From Petaurus breviceps papuanus (Eukaryota > Chordata > Mammalia > Diprotodontia > Petauridae), in contig JAMXIF010001253.1 in the NCBI GenBank assembly GCA_028583685.1, positions 28,716,158 to 28,780,157 of the forward strand: a DNA stretch of 64,000 bases, written 5' to 3'. This document shows positions 9,800-22,099 of this stretch, piece after piece (positions within the stretch are counted from its first letter, which is position 1; each line of letters starts with the position of its first letter). The translations under genes and the position numbers were made by a program. The notes beneath the pieces are model-generated. The model was not told where the DNA came from. It saw only the letters and a program-made list of their open reading frames with translations, and did no database searches.

Positions 9800-10435
9800 T
9801 AAATGGTAGACGCAGTATATTCTACAAAGGATTGGACAAACTCTCTCAGGGTGGTCCAAAGATACACACCTTTTCAAAGTATATCACATAGACTCAAATG
9901 CTCAAATGGATATATCATAGATGTGACTTCCCTCCAATGGTACAGATTGCAACTCATCAATGACTGCCCATCCTATGAATTGCCTGCCAGTGTTGCCCCA
10001 TAAGTTCAACACCCAATATACCTTCTTTGCTTTCTCTTGACATCATGTAGACAGTGTAGCACAGAGGTTTTCCAGCAATTATTCCATTATTTTGCCATAT
10101 GACCAAGCTCTCTACTTTTTTCAATCATAAATTACTTTGATGACAACCTTTTCTTGGTTCTTTTTCATAGTTTCTCATTGATTATGTGTTTCAGCCTCCT
10201 CACACCCATTATGCACTTCTCCATTGCCCTCTGACTCATACTCATTTTTAATTCCTCAGAGATTATAGTATTACATGACTCACAGCTATATAACAAAACC
10301 AGTAAAATATTGGTTTTAAAAAGACAATCCTTTCTTTTAGAGAGAAGTTTAGGGATCATTAAAGGAGCTTTGCAATTTTCCAAATGCAATCCAGCATGCT
10401 CTTCTCCTCCCATTTAATTCTAGGTCTAACTCACG
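9800..10435 (-). repeat. RTE (BovB-like) LINE ORF2 C-terminal fossil, antisense
   Basis: The 82-codon minus ORF at 10165-10413 contains 'LLYSCES' and 'SQRAMEKCIMGVRRLKHI', matching the conserved end of RTE reverse transcriptases (CET..., TQRAMER..LG.TR.DHI). Downstream on the same strand 'LGHMAK' recalls the RTE motif WAGHVAR. The frame does not stay open outside this block. Confidence 0.7.
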
Positions 10436-10439
10436 GTCC

Positions 10440-10665
10440 ATTTCCTTTTTTTTTAAATAACATTTTCCCCCAATTATATGTAAAAACAATTTTTAACATT
10501 CATTTAAAAGATTTTTGAGTTCCAAATTCTTTCCCTCATTCCCCTCTCCTTTCCCTGAGACAGTAAGCAATCTGACATAAGCTATCCAAGATATGTATGT
10601 TGAATCTAATTGCATGCCATAATGTTGACAATATTTATTCTTGTTTTAATTATTATTTTTCCTGT
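10440..10665 (-). repeat. L1 LINE 3' end, antisense
   Basis: T-rich start, then 'tatgtaaaaacaatttttaa', 'ttgagttccaaattctttcc' and 'agacagtaagcaatctgac', the reverse of the marsupial L1 3'UTR. It separates the two RTE blocks. Confidence 0.8.
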
Positions 10666-10849
10666 ATGGATGATTAGATTAGACTCCTGCAGAGTTATGG
10701 ATCTTATTCAAGGGACTTTGCAAGGGTCTGGGGCACAAGGGGTCCCACAATTAGGAGCACCTCACAGACCTTACCATCTATAGGGAGTTCCTCTTTAATC
10801 TGTACTCTTCACTGAATATCCTCAATGATAATGGTGAGTATACGATTCG

Positions 10850-10965
10850 CTGATTTGAGCCTTACCAAGGTAGCAAGCGGCAGACCTAAGATTTGAATCC
10901 AGGTCTACTGACTCCCAATACAGTGTTCTATTCATTGTACTACACTGCCATCCAGTTTTACTTAG
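10850..10965 (-). repeat. MIR-like SINE fragment, antisense
   Basis: 'agatttgaatccaggtctac' and 'tgttctattcattgtactac'. Confidence 0.7.
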
Positions 10966-10969
10966 TTGG

Positions 10970-11900
10970 GTCTCTTGCCAAAGTTTCTTTTAACTGCTTT
11001 TATCCTCCATTAGTTTTCTTTATTTTATCAAGTGACATTGCTCGTTAATATCCTTCCATAATTCTCCATAAGAATGGAGAACTTTAAAAAATGAGTTCAT
11101 GTAATAACAAACTCATCTGGCTCTAGCTATCACATCTCTCTGTTTGTCAACAAAGTTAGATTTTGCTGACTAATGTTCTTTTTAGGTACTTTTGACCTCA
11201 TTAGGACAACTAATTAATAGCACTTAAGCATTTGTATGAATTTATTACAGTTGGTGTTTATGTCATTTCTTCCATTCATATCCTGTCTTAATGATCAATA
11301 ACATATTTGAATAGATCATGATTCAATTGTTTGTATTGTCTGATGTACTTTTTATCCTTTTTATTCTTCCTTTTAGTATGGTACTAATTCTAAACTCTGC
11401 TCTGACAAGTTGATGATCTCACTATACATTGACTGACTCAGGTATGACTCCCCTCATCAGCAACATGTTATTTCCTGTCATTTTAATATAATATATTTCA
11501 TTTTTTGTTTTAGATGTACTCACTGTTTGCCATATTGAGCACCTGCTGATTATTTTCTAAAAGAAAATATTCATGATAGGTAGGGATGAGACTTTTAAGT
11601 AATATGAAAATCTTTGGCCTCTATCATTCCTTATTTTTCACTGTCCTCACATACTCCCATCTTTTCATTAAAGTAAAACATTGTGAGAGTTTGTATGGAT
11701 TTTGACTGGAGGGTCTTACTGTATTCTTCATAGAATTTCTCTGCCTCTTTATTCCATGCAACAAACAATGTTGCATTAGGTTTCAATTATTTTCCTAGTG
11801 GTCTTTTCACGTATATTTATCATAGACAAAATATTCCACAGCATTGTTTCTTCTTACCTTTGGACACAATAAAACCAACTGTGCCAACTCTTTTATTTGT
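10970..11900 (-). repeat. Probable RTE LINE internal region, antisense
   Basis: Lies 5' of the RTE C-terminal block on the minus strand, in the expected order. 'gacaagttgatgatctcact' and 'ttgactgactcaggtatgac' look like antisense RTE sequence. Heavily decayed; family call by eye. Confidence 0.4.
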
Positions 11901-12689
11901 CTCTGCAAGGAGAACCAGTGAGCCTTTTAACTTTTGTCTGTTTTTGTTTATGGAGAGAAAGTCAAGATGGATTCAATTCAGTTCTTTCAGTAGCATATAT
12001 ATTCAGTAATCAAATAAGGATCTCCCATTTAGAATACTGATGGTTAAGTTAAAGCATATAGATAGTCTAAAAACCACAGTTCCTAACATCTTTTTGGCCC
12101 CTTTTTGTCACTGGCATGGATGGGGGGCAATTTCATATTTTCTTTGTTTTGTGATTTGCCATGGCCAAAGAATTATTCACCAGGTGGCCAATGTATTCCT
12201 TTTCCATATGTAGCCAGCTATGAAAAGCAAATTCAGTCTGTTTCTAAGACTATTCTCCAAGGCATACTTATGTGGGCATAAACTTTAAGAATTCCTGGTC
12301 ATTTCCATGCCATGGTAAAACATCAGTAGAATTTTTGTATAAAGTAAGTGTCTAATATATGTTGTTTCAATAAATGATTGAAAGAATGACAAGACAGAGA
12401 AATTTGAGCTAGATTATAATATAGTTTTATGTTTGCAATAGGTTGATACCTCAGTCTATTGCAGCTACATTTTGGGACTTAGAAACTTTTAAAGAAAAAT
12501 ACCATCCGGTAATGCTAAAAATCAACAGGCCTTTATTACAGGCATGCTTTGATTCACACTCCAGAGGGCATGAGGTCCAAAGTGAGACATGAAGAGATGG
12601 GTGGGAACAATCAGGGATAAATCCAGATTTATCAATAATTCACTACCTATATGAGTGTGTGACAGCAATAATTTACTACTTATATGACA
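11901..12689. other. Unassigned AT-rich sequence
   Basis: May contain more antisense LINE remnants. No ORF of note; the 60-codon minus frame at 12522-12704 shows nothing. Confidence 0.4.
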
Positions 12690-12815
12690 GATTGAGGAAG
12701 TCATGTAAATTCCCTGGACTCAGTTTCTTTATCTATAAAGTCAAAGGGTTGAACTAAATGCCCTATGAGAACCCTTCCAGTTCCAGATCTATAATTCTAT
12801 AGTCTTTCATAGCCC
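12690..12815 (+). repeat. MIR-like SINE fragment
   Basis: 'ggactcagtttctttatcta' and 'acccttccagttccagatct' identify a MIR 3' half. Confidence 0.7.
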
Positions 12816-12959
12816 CCAGATAAAGATACAACCTCATGATGACCTTCAGGTTACAGCAGGAAGAAGGGAATCAAAAGTCATTTGAGAGGTCACCCTTTGC
12901 AATTGGCACATGCAGGGTACACCTAGTTCTTATCACTTGCCTTAATTTAGCATGGGAAA

Positions 12960-13105
12960 GCAACAGAATCTTCATTTCCTTCACATAATAGCTATTTGAG
13001 AATAGAATTTGTTTCATCCTTTGTCTTCACGTCCCCGGCACTTAGTACATTGCCACACAAAGCAGGAGCTTAATACGTGCTTATGGGTTGACTGATCAAT
13101 TATGG
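12960..13105 (+). repeat. L2 LINE 3' end
   Basis: 'ccccggcacttagtacattg' and 'ggagcttaatacgtgcttat' then a TGACTGATCAA end. Confidence 0.75.
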
Positions 13106-13384
13106 GTGAGGGCTACGATATCTGATTGGTGTTCAGCATTAGTAGTATGAGGAACCAATAAAAGCTTCCCTATTGCAAATTAATTGGAAGCCTAAGGCAA
13201 TCAGGAAAACCAGTTGAAATTCTGGGACAATATTGTTGGACACGAACGTGGCAGTGTGGTTTGGGAAAATACAAAGATATTCATTTATGCATCCAAAATG
13301 AGAGTGAAATTGCTGCACATGGTAAATATTAATGTAAGTTTATTGAACTGGGATGTTTTTTGAATGTGTTGAGTTTATTTCACT
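13106..13384. other. Unassigned intergenic sequence
   Basis: Nothing recognised. Confidence 0.5.
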
Positions 13385-13540
13385 TCATTTATTTTTATTT
13401 AGAGGCACTGTGACATAATGAACAGATCACTAATGGTCAGATTGGTCTGAGAGTCAGGAAGATATGGGTTCAGATCCTAACTGACATTTTAAAAGCTGTG
13501 TGACTCGGGGTCAACTACTCAACCTTTATTTTTCTCAGAC
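13385..13540 (+). repeat. MIR/MAR1-like SINE 5' part
   Basis: 'ctgagagtcaggaagatatg' and 'aaagctgtgtgactcggg'. Confidence 0.75.
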
Positions 13541-13984
13541 AACTCCCTAGGATTTGTCTAAGTATAGACAGTTTCAATGGGTGGAGGTAATTTTCCACAC
13601 TGAGGCATCATCTTGTTTGTTGAAGAAACTTTCATTTCCTCCTACTTGTTCTTGTTTCTGTTTCTAAATTCATCTTAGAATCATATACTCTTAGAGGCAG
13701 AAGTGGTCTTATCTTGTCCCACCCTATTCAAAGCACAAATCCCATCTACAAAGTTTCTTATTATGACTCTTTACTAGAGATTTGCTTTCAGTATGACACT
13801 GATACTTTAATTATCACAACTTGATCAGCTTTGATATAGCCTTTACAAAAGGAAAAAAAATTAGACAAAGGTTTCCTCTGATTCCCTTCTCCTTTCCACT
13901 AGTTCAAAATCCTCTTCTCCTTTTCACCCCTCTTCCTCCTTCTCCCCTTCCTTCCCCTATCCCCCAATAGACACCCCTCCCCCA

Positions 13985-14065
13985 CATACACACCTATCTT
14001 TCTTACCCTGTACTTAGCATAGTGCCTGGAACATAGTAAGAGCTTTATACATATTTCTTGACTGT
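13985..14065 (+). repeat. L2 LINE 3' terminus
   Basis: 'tacttagcatagtgcctgga' then 'agagctttatacatatttct' and TTGACTGTC. Confidence 0.7.
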
Positions 14066-15689
14066 CTTTGATAAAGCACTTTGGCTGTCCAGGGCTCTCT
14101 GCTGTGTTACTCTACGCCATCTTTTCCAGACCATGGTATTACATCCTGCACAGGAAAGAGCCAACATGTGCCCTGTGCCAGTTTTTGGAGGAAGCACTTG
14201 GGCCAAGGAGAAGTGATCCTCTCCTTGGGAGAAGGGTAAATTCAAACTGAAATTCAAGCAGTTGTAAACCAAAGGGCCAGGCCATTTGCTATTAGGGTTT
14301 CTTCATTATACCAACATTCAGCAGTTTGAGAGAGAAGTGTAAAACTGGTTACAGGAGCAGAAATTCAAGCCAGCAATCTGTACTAGATCTGGGAGCAAGA
14401 GAGTAATTAGGGAGCTATTTTCCTAACTCAACCAGTATCCCCAAAGTTTCAGTCTTTTATTGGGGTTGCATGCATTCCTTGCTTCTCCCCTGTACTAGAA
14501 TGCTGTCATGGTCCCACTATGTCTCCATCCTGCCACAATTGTCCCAATAACACCAGAGTTTTAGACACCTATGATCTAGAACTGCTCCTCCTTACTCCTC
14601 CAATTTAGTTAATCCATCAATCAACAAATATTCATCCAGCTCCTACTATGTCCTAAGCAACTGTGCTAAGCTTTTAAAGCTATTTTTGACATCTATTTAT
14701 TTCTGGCAGAGTTCTGCAATTGGTTTGCCTGACTTTCTAACACGGGGTAGGAAGGGAGGGGGAGAAATTAATGAAAAGATTTTGCTAGTTGATAATGGCT
14801 TTAAATGTTATCCTCATAAGAGGTATTTGCATTTTTAAAGGGGATTTTTATTGAGACAATGTCTTAACCCAAAGGACTGTAGTCCCAAAGCAGGGGCTTC
14901 AGGCTGCCTGCCAAGGTCCAAAGTGAATTTATTAAGGAGCTTGGAGGCGGATGTGTCAGACCACCCACTACCTCAACTTGGATTCCATGTCTCAGAAAGG
15001 TTTCTATTCTGTCAGAGGAAGGAAAGCAATTACAAAGGGAAGAAACATAATAGCTGTGTGTGGGCACCCTGGTGGTTTGGGAGTGAAAAGGTCCTGCCTC
15101 ACATTTTTAGTCTATGCATTTCCATGAAATTGAAGATAGCTTAAGAGACAGGAAATGACTGGTTACAGATCTAACGGTCCTTTCAGAATCAGCTATCTGT
15201 GTGCAGTCTGATTGTTGCAGGCCAGAGAAAACAGTAAGTTAGAAGAAAAGATACCGATGAGAAGACATTGAACATGACCATACATTGTGACCTATTTAAA
15301 CAAAGCCTAATTCAGAAAATGGGAAATGGACAAAAGTAAGGACACTGACTGTGACTTTGCATTTCCTAGAAAAAAATTAACTAATAAAAAGCAATACCCA
15401 CTGCAAGGAGACCAAAGAGGTCAGAAACCACCTCATGCAAAAAACACTTGTTCTATCTGCCAGGCAAGAGAGATGTGGCAGCCGAGGATAAATAACACTG
15501 GTTCAGAGTACAATCTCCTTCGACGAGAGGAAGATGAAAGATTATAAGCAGGAACAATTCACAAAATGGGAAAAAGGAATTGCAGAGAAAACAAACCTTC
15601 AGAGTCTGACTTGAGATCCAACTGAATCAGATCATTTTGAGATGAAAAATGCCACTGATCAGCTGGTGTATGAACAGTAATCTTATTCT
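14066..15689. other. Mostly unassigned sequence
   Basis: Contains a short antisense L2 3' end near 14610-14680 ('caaatattcatccagctcct'). The rest, including the 97-codon ORF at 14851-15144 and the 73-codon ORF at 15326-15547, has no recognisable domain. I call no gene. Confidence 0.4.
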
Positions 15690-15900
15690 CTCTCTACTGC
15701 ATTGGTTAAACAGTAGATCATCTGAAAAAGAGCTCAGAGTTTTAGTAGACTGAAAGCTTAATAAGATTCACAGTGTGATATGTCAAGGAAGAAGGTTTGG
15801 GCTGCATTAAGTGGGGCATAGCTTCTAAGATTAGGGAACTGATAATCCCACCGTACTCTTCCCTGGTCAGACCACATCTGGATTATTGTGTTCATTCATC
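15690..15900 (+). repeat. L3 (CR1-clade) LINE ORF2 3' part, first block
   Basis: 'gagctcagagttttagtaga', 'cagtgtgatatgtcaagg', 'gggctgcattaagtgg' and 'cctggtcagaccacatctgg' follow the L3 ORF2 end in order. The element resumes at about 17440. Confidence 0.8.
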
Positions 15901-15979
15901 TAACCCTCTTAGCAAGCTCTGGGTGGGTCTTGTTTTGGATGCTAAAACATCTTCCCAATTTGAAAGGAGTTTTCTTCCT

Positions 15980-17075
15980 TAGCAAATGCAGTACCAGTTT
16001 GCTAACACTCCTTAATCCTCCTATCCTCTTAACTGAGAACCTTGCCTTATATTTTACTGAAAAAATCCAAGCCATGCGCTGAGAGGTCCCTCATCTTCAT
16101 CCTCATTTCACATCACCCAGATGCTTTCCACCGCCATCTCTTTCTTTACTCCGTCTCACATGAAGAGGTGGCCCTTTTGTCTTCTCCAGCAGATTCCCCC
16201 TTCTATCATCCTCACTCTTACTTCTCCTTAATGTCTCTCTCTACATACTGGCTGCTTCTCTATTGTCTTCCCCATCTTCAAAAAAGCCTCACTTCGCATT
16301 CATCTCCACTAACCATTGGCCCATATCTCTCCTTATTTTTGTGGCTAAACTCCTTAGAAGGCCTTCTACAATAGGTGCCTCCACTCCCTTTCCTCTCCTT
16401 CTCTTATCTACATTCTGGCTCCTGACTTCGTTCCACTGGAACTGCTCTCTCCAAAGTTATTACTAATCTCTTAATTGACAAATCTAATAGGCTTTTCTTA
16501 ATCTTCATTCTTCTTGACCACAAGAAAGCTTTGACACAGTTGTTCACCCTCTTTTCCTCAATACTCTCTTCTCTCTAGGTTTTCACGCTACTCTCTCCTG
16601 GTTTCCCGCCATACCCAAACCTGTCTGAATGCTCCTGCTTCTAGCTCAGTCTCCTTTGTTGGATCTTCATCAAGGTCACCATGTTAACCCTTGGATGTCC
16701 TATGAGGCTGTGCCTTGGCCCTCTTCCCTTATCCTATAATATTTCTCTTGGTGATCTCATCAGCTCCTATGAATTCAATTATTATCTCTATGTTAATGGT
16801 TTTCAAATTGACTTATTCAGCCCTATTCTCTAGTCTCACATCTTCAACTGCTTATTAGGCAGCTCAAACCAAACGTCCTGTAGGCAACTTAAATTCAGCA
16901 TGTCCAAAATTGAACTCATTATCTTTCCTCCCTGAATATTCTCCTCTTCTATACTTTCCTATTACTGTCAAGGATACCATCATCCTCCCAGTTGCTCAGG
17001 TTAACTAGCTACATGTCATCCTTACTTCCTTACTCTCTCACCTACCGTATCCAATCTGTTGCCAAGACATATCTA
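15980..17075 (+). repeat. L2-clade LINE ORF2 (reverse transcriptase) fossil
   Basis: Translating the plus strand gives L2/CR1-type RT remnants: near 16510-16560 a frame resembling FILLDHKKALTQLFTLF (the FDTVDH region), near 16690 the degraded GVPQGSVLGPL region, near 16770-16800 the YADD-type region ('ttattatctctatgttaatg'). It ends with 'accgtatccaatctgttgcc'. Several short ORFs (60-115 codons) are pieces of it. It lies inside the L3 of 15690-17830. Confidence 0.75.
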
Positions 17076-17439
17076 AGAGGCATTAGGTTTAATAAAAAGG
17101 TTAAGTCTCTGGTTAAGTCTCCTTTTAACAGTCAAATGGTAGATGTAAGCTCCTTTGGACTGCTCTGCAATCTTATCATGTTCCATCAGTTCTCTGCAGG
17201 GCAGAGGGGAGGGAAAGAATCATTTTACATCATTCACAAGAGGAACCATCAGGGTCTCAAGGCCTGGAGAACGAAGTACCCAGGGCAGAACATCCCACCT
17301 TTGCTGGCTCCCTTTTTGTGTATTATGCCCAAAATATGATACTCTTTCTTTTGCTTTTCCTCCCAGAATTTTCTCACATAGTAACAAGTTCAGTGGGACC
17401 AAAATGAGTGAATTCTAAGAAGGACTATACTTGTGATAG

Positions 17440-17830
17440 CCATTTTCTCTGTGGCAACTCTTACAACATTTGGAAGGTTAATGATAAATTGGAGAGAATA
17501 TAGAGGAAAAGGGCTAGAATTATGAAGGGCTTTGAGATTGTGCCATACAATGATCAGTCAAAGCAACTAAAGATATTTATTGAGACTAAAGAAGAAAAGA
17601 CAAGGGAAACGTGATAGTCATCTACACATGGAAGAGAGATTAGATTTGTTCTGCTTACTCCCATAGGGCAGAACTAAGAGCAATGAGTGGAAGCTGAAAA
17701 GAATAAAATATTGGCATATTGTAAGGAAAAGTTTTCTAATAATTAGAGCTATCTAAAGGTAGAATGGGCTGCCATGGGAGGCAGTCAGTTCTCCAGCATC
17801 GGTGCTCTTCAAGCAAACGCTGGATGAGGC
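17440..17830 (+). repeat. L3 LINE ORF2 3' part, second block
   Basis: 'gaagggctttgagattgtgc', 'gaagagagattagatttgtt', 'agggcagaactaagagcaat' and 'gaatgggctgccatgggagg' are the classic L3/CR1 3' sequence and continue from 15900. Confidence 0.85.
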
Positions 17831-18004
17831 AGAGCTGAGACAACAATGAAGACAATAAAGTAACATCAATTCTAAACATATATGCACCAAACGGCATAGC
17901 ATTCAAATTTTTAAAGGAAAAGTGAAATGAGTGACTGGAGGAAATAGACATCAAAACTATGCTAGCAGGGGACCTCCACTTACCCCTGTCAGAACTAGAT
18001 AAAT

Positions 18005-18271
18005 CTAAGCACAAAATAAATGAGAACTGAGCATCACCTCATCAGATAAGGTCAAAAGTTGGATTATTTCTTCATGTGGGGCTGAGGTAAAGTGAAGATG
18101 TACATCATGGAAGAGCTTTATGAAATAGGAAGCCCAGGTATCCCAGGGAATATCAGCATGCATAGTAAAGTCTTCAAATTCATGGGCAGAGGTAGAGATT
18201 AAGGGAAAAACTGTGAACCAAGTAATATATTCCTCAAAAAAGGATGGAGACTTACTTGGAAGCCAGTGCAT
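18005..18271 (-). repeat. L2-clade LINE endonuclease fragment, antisense
   Basis: An 88-codon minus frame includes 'FEDFTMHADIPWDTWASYF' then 'HLHFTSAPHEE' and 'LTLSDEVMLS'. These match the order of L2/CR1 APE-type endonuclease motifs (GDFN.H.D...; HL...T..TH..GHTLDL; SDH). Too short and diverged to be active. Confidence 0.65.
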
Positions 18272-19284
18272 TACAACAAGGATATGGGCATGCTGACAAA
18301 GATTGAGTGGACCTTGAAGAAGGGAATATAAGCTTTCAAGGAGGAGGGCTTATGTATCTAGGAATAGCATGACGAGTGTGACAGGATTGATATGTTCCAG
18401 GGTCCTCCTTCCTTCACATAGGTTAGGCTAGTTTTCCCTAAAAGATGACAAAGCTCTCTCTGGGACTGGATTGACCCTGTAACATCATTGACAAGGCTTC
18501 TTGGTAGCCTTGGTTATATTGTCATAGCATAAAAAGGTCAACCCCTGTGGGCGTCTAAGCCCTTCAGATTTGGTCATGTCCCAAATCCCGGGGAACCACA
18601 TCACACCCTGCTCTGCTGACCAGACTTGCATAAAGAAGTAAGGCTGGGGTAAAGAGAGCAGGGAGGGGGCTACATCTAAATATTTCTGCATCCGCATTGA
18701 TAGCTTTTCTATTGCTACAGCTCAGTTGACTGGTCAATGACCTATGGGAACCCCATTTCATCCCAACATTGAACTTGAACCAGCAGGGTATTGGTCTGAG
18801 TCAAGCCCACCCTTAACAAAAGGAGGGAGAGGATTTTTGTCTCCATATTGGGAGACTAAATCATGGGAACAAGGGAAAGAGGAAGTGAGGATTTAAGTTC
18901 TATAGGACGGGAAAAGAAGCAGTCAATGCAGGCATCCCAGAATGGCTTATTACGGCATTAGTTTCAGGGGTGAACAGTGTCAGCTTACTGAGACTGTCAC
19001 TGCAAATGCTGAGCAACTTGGGCTATGTATGGCAAGTAGAAGTAACAGGGAATTTGGCCAAGTGTCTGGATCAGGCAATAATTGGTGATTAGGTCCTCTC
19101 GGATGAACAGATCTTACATTTTATGCTCACTTGATAGCCTATCCCAATATAGTTAGGAATGTGCCACACACAGAAAATAACCCATATGTGCCGCAAACGT
19201 TTCTTCTGATCTCAAATTTCCCAGAAACACAAACCCTCTAGTGCCTTGGGCTTCTTGAGGCTCAGAATAATTTCTAGTTTGTAG
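18272..19284. other. Unassigned 1-kb sequence
   Basis: No confident repeat or gene. Two minus ORFs of 65-70 codons at 18485-18761 overlap and show no known domain. Confidence 0.4.
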
Positions 19285-19430
19285 GAGCACTGATTTAAAG
19301 TTGAAGGGAACCTCAGAACTCTTCTAACCCAACATCCTCATTTTACAGATAAGGAAAGCCCAGAGAGGTTGTGAGTTGCCCAGAGTTACACAGGACATAA
19401 GTATCATACCTAGGATGCGGACTCAGCTCC
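19285..19430 (-). repeat. MIR-like SINE, antisense
   Basis: 'aagttgaagggaacctcaga', 'tcattttacagataaggaaa' and 'gttacacaggacataag'. Confidence 0.75.
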
Positions 19431-19439
19431 TCTAATTAA

Positions 19440-19820
19440 GCATGGTGCAGTAGAAAAAGCACTGATTTTGGAGTCAGAGGATCTGGGTTTGAATCCTAGT
19501 TCTACTGATTACCTACCTGTATGACTGAGCAAATTACATACCTTCTATGAACTTTGGTTTTCCTAAATGAAAGGGTTGGACTAGATTACTGGTATCGAAC
19601 TCAAATAGAAACAAAGGCTACTAATCCTTAAGGATCCTTGCAGGTTGCATATTGACTTAGAAAACCACATGTTGACATTATCTATGTTCTATTGCATTTT
19701 CATTTTGTATTGTATTGTATTTTCATTTATTTTATTAACTCTTTCCTAATTTTAACCTGGTTGGGGCAGCACTTGACATCTCTGGACTAAATGACCTCTG
19801 AGGTCTTTTTACATCTATGA
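19440..19820 (+). repeat. MIR-like SINE split by an hAT MITE
   Basis: 'ggagtcagaggatctgggtt' and 'aaagggttggactagatt' come before the MITE, and 'aaatgacctctgaggtctt' follows it. Confidence 0.8.
19588..19785. mobile_element. hAT-like MITE
   Basis: About 198 bp. The ends resemble the inverted pair 'ggtgtcaaactc...gagtttgacacc': 'ggtatcgaactcaaatag' on the left and 'cacttgacatctctgg' on the right. The flanking 8-mers actagatt (19580-19587) and actaaatg (19786-19793) fit a decayed 8-bp duplication within the MIR. Same family as 24067-24288 and 63386-63596. Confidence 0.7.
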
Positions 19821-20224
19821 CTCTAATGCTGAGACTCCAAATCTGGCACTGGATGAGCATGCTAGTGAATGGGACCCTGGAAGTCTCATTGACTTCCACT
19901 TGGTACCAGATTTATAGCCGCATCTCAAGATGATGGAGGATGATGCTAAGGTTCATGGTATCATGTTCTCCCTAAATTTTCTCTTTTTCAGGCTAAATAT
20001 CTCTAGATCCTTCTACTGATCCTAGTACAACATAAATTCCAGTTCTTGTAACATTCTGGTTGATTTCCCTTTGATGAGCCTCAGGTTATCTATTTTTGTC
20101 CTTCCTAAAAAAATGGCACCTAGCCTGTTTTTCCATGTCCTTTCTGCTCCCAGATATTTCTTGCTTCCTGATAATTACCTCTATGTCTTGGTTTCCCCGA
20201 GCAGCTTAGAATCAAGAAGAATCA

Positions 20225-20400
20225 TCCTCCCAAGTTCAAATCTGGTCTCACACATGTACTGGCTATGTGACCTTGGGCCTCAGTTTCCTCATCTGTCAAA
20301 TGAACTGGAGAAGAAAATGGCAAACCACTCCAGTATCTTTGGCAAGAAAATCCCAGATGGGGTCACAAGGAGTTGGCCAGAACTAAAAAATTACTGAATT
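20225..20400 (+). repeat. MAR1-type SINE, 3' two thirds
   Basis: 'gttcaaatctggtctcacac', 'ggcctcagtttcctcatctg', 'ggcaaaccactccagtatct' and 'ccagatggggtcacaaggag'. Confidence 0.85.
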
Positions 20401-22099
20401 GGACTTAGTTCCCCTTTGTTCTTTGGTATTTTATTCTCTCAGCTCTTGTCTTTTTGCTTAATTCCTGATCTATTGCTTGCTCCAACCCTTACTTCTCTTG
20501 GATGTTCTGAACCTTAGTTTTTCTACCTGGTTCTAACCCCCAGTCCTGTGATGATCTTTTCTACCTATCAATTTAGAACACAGTCTAAATTGCTCACTTA
20601 ACCTTCACCTCTGCCCCAACTATGAGTTTCTAAGCTTATCTATTTTGAGTCTACACTTCCAGGCTTGTTCTGGCTCTAACCTCCTTACTGGTCTCCCCTC
20701 CCTTCCCCAATATCTGTAACTCTTGTTATCTATAACCCTGAGCACAGTCCTATAGTGGGCACTCTGATTCAGCTGGGTTAGGAGTCTAGGATGCTGCAGA
20801 GTACATGAACAGGGACAGGACTGCTGTTCACAGTGCTAAAGAGTCAGTTTACTCCATAGTTCTTGCTGCCATGGTAGTAGCTGAGGAGGGCTGTGGTAGG
20901 ATGTAGTTCTGTGCCATATCTAGAAGTACCAGGAAGAAGCACAACCTTTGATGTATGGAAGTTGCTGTAATGGGGGTGCAATATGTGCAGCATGCCACAG
21001 ATGGTATCTATCCGTGAGGAGGAGGTAAGAGGGCTTGTTTTAGAGGCGATTGCAATCATGAGCATTGGAAGCACTGTCAAGACACTGTGGAGTGTTCAGG
21101 GACATTCTGTCACTGCTTCTGGCCTGCTTACCGTGGGTCATCAGCCTTCAGCCAACAGCCTATCAGTGTTAGCCTTGTCTTCTTTGCCTCTGGCAGTGAT
21201 TCGGCCACCAGGCATCTGGCAGAAGATCATGCTATAAAGGGAGAGATGGTGGGACCTCCTCCCTTCTAAGCACAATGGTCCTTGATATACATGCTTGGGG
21301 TTTTTTTTTCCCCTTTTTAGGAGAAGGAGATGGCCTCCAATTGTTAAGGTTTGGATTGGAAGGTTCAGAGAGAATTCCAGCAGTCCAGAATTCCAGAGTC
21401 TGGGTTCAGAGCAAGTATAGCTTTGATACCCCAACAAGCATATCAGAACTTTCAGAACCCTAGCCCAGTAGTAGCTATGAAAAGGATTCATCCCGCAGTG
21501 ATGCCAGTTTTGGATGTGAACTTGATGGGACCAATGCCATGTAAGAACTGAGATAAGTCTTGAACCTATTCCCCCAAGAGAATGAGGTGACCTAGCATGG
21601 AGAATACCTTGAAATACTGGGGGAAATGTTTGTGTGCTTGTTCTTGCTATATCTTTGAAATAAATATCCCTTTGAAAAATCTAAGAGACACTAAGTGCTT
21701 CAATGGAACTGAGGTGCTAATAATTAGTGCTAACAATGGGGAAAACATAGCTATTGGAAGGTGGAAGCTCAAACCAATGGCAATATAGAAGGGACATCCA
21801 CAATCCCCTCAGGGTATTCTAGAACACTGAAGGGCAGATATAGCATCCTGGTGCAGGGAGAGAGAATCAAAGCATATTTACTTCATTAGTAAAAGAAATT
21901 GGCCCCAGTGTGGAGAAAGTGAAGGGGTGACTGGGCAGATGAGTGTGTTAGCAGACATGTGGTAAAAGGAATAGACTATAATCAAATTGATACTGTCATT
22001 ACTTCTCAAAGGGGTGGGTGGATATACACCCTATGGTTTCCTTAATTTTCCAAATTAAAATACCCAATTATGACTACAATTTGCATATACATGTTGCTT
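20401..22099. other. Unassigned 1.7-kb sequence
   Basis: Several overlapping ORFs of 60-116 codons on both strands at 20844-21551 show no domain I know. A homopolymer T run lies at 21301-21309. It could hold an old LTR-type element or unique DNA; the sequence does not decide. Confidence 0.35.

Noticed and set aside
15326-15547. 73-codon ORF with a CSIC pair, considered as a zinc-knuckle protein
   Set aside because: Only one Cys pair and no CX2CX4HX4C pattern; no other support.
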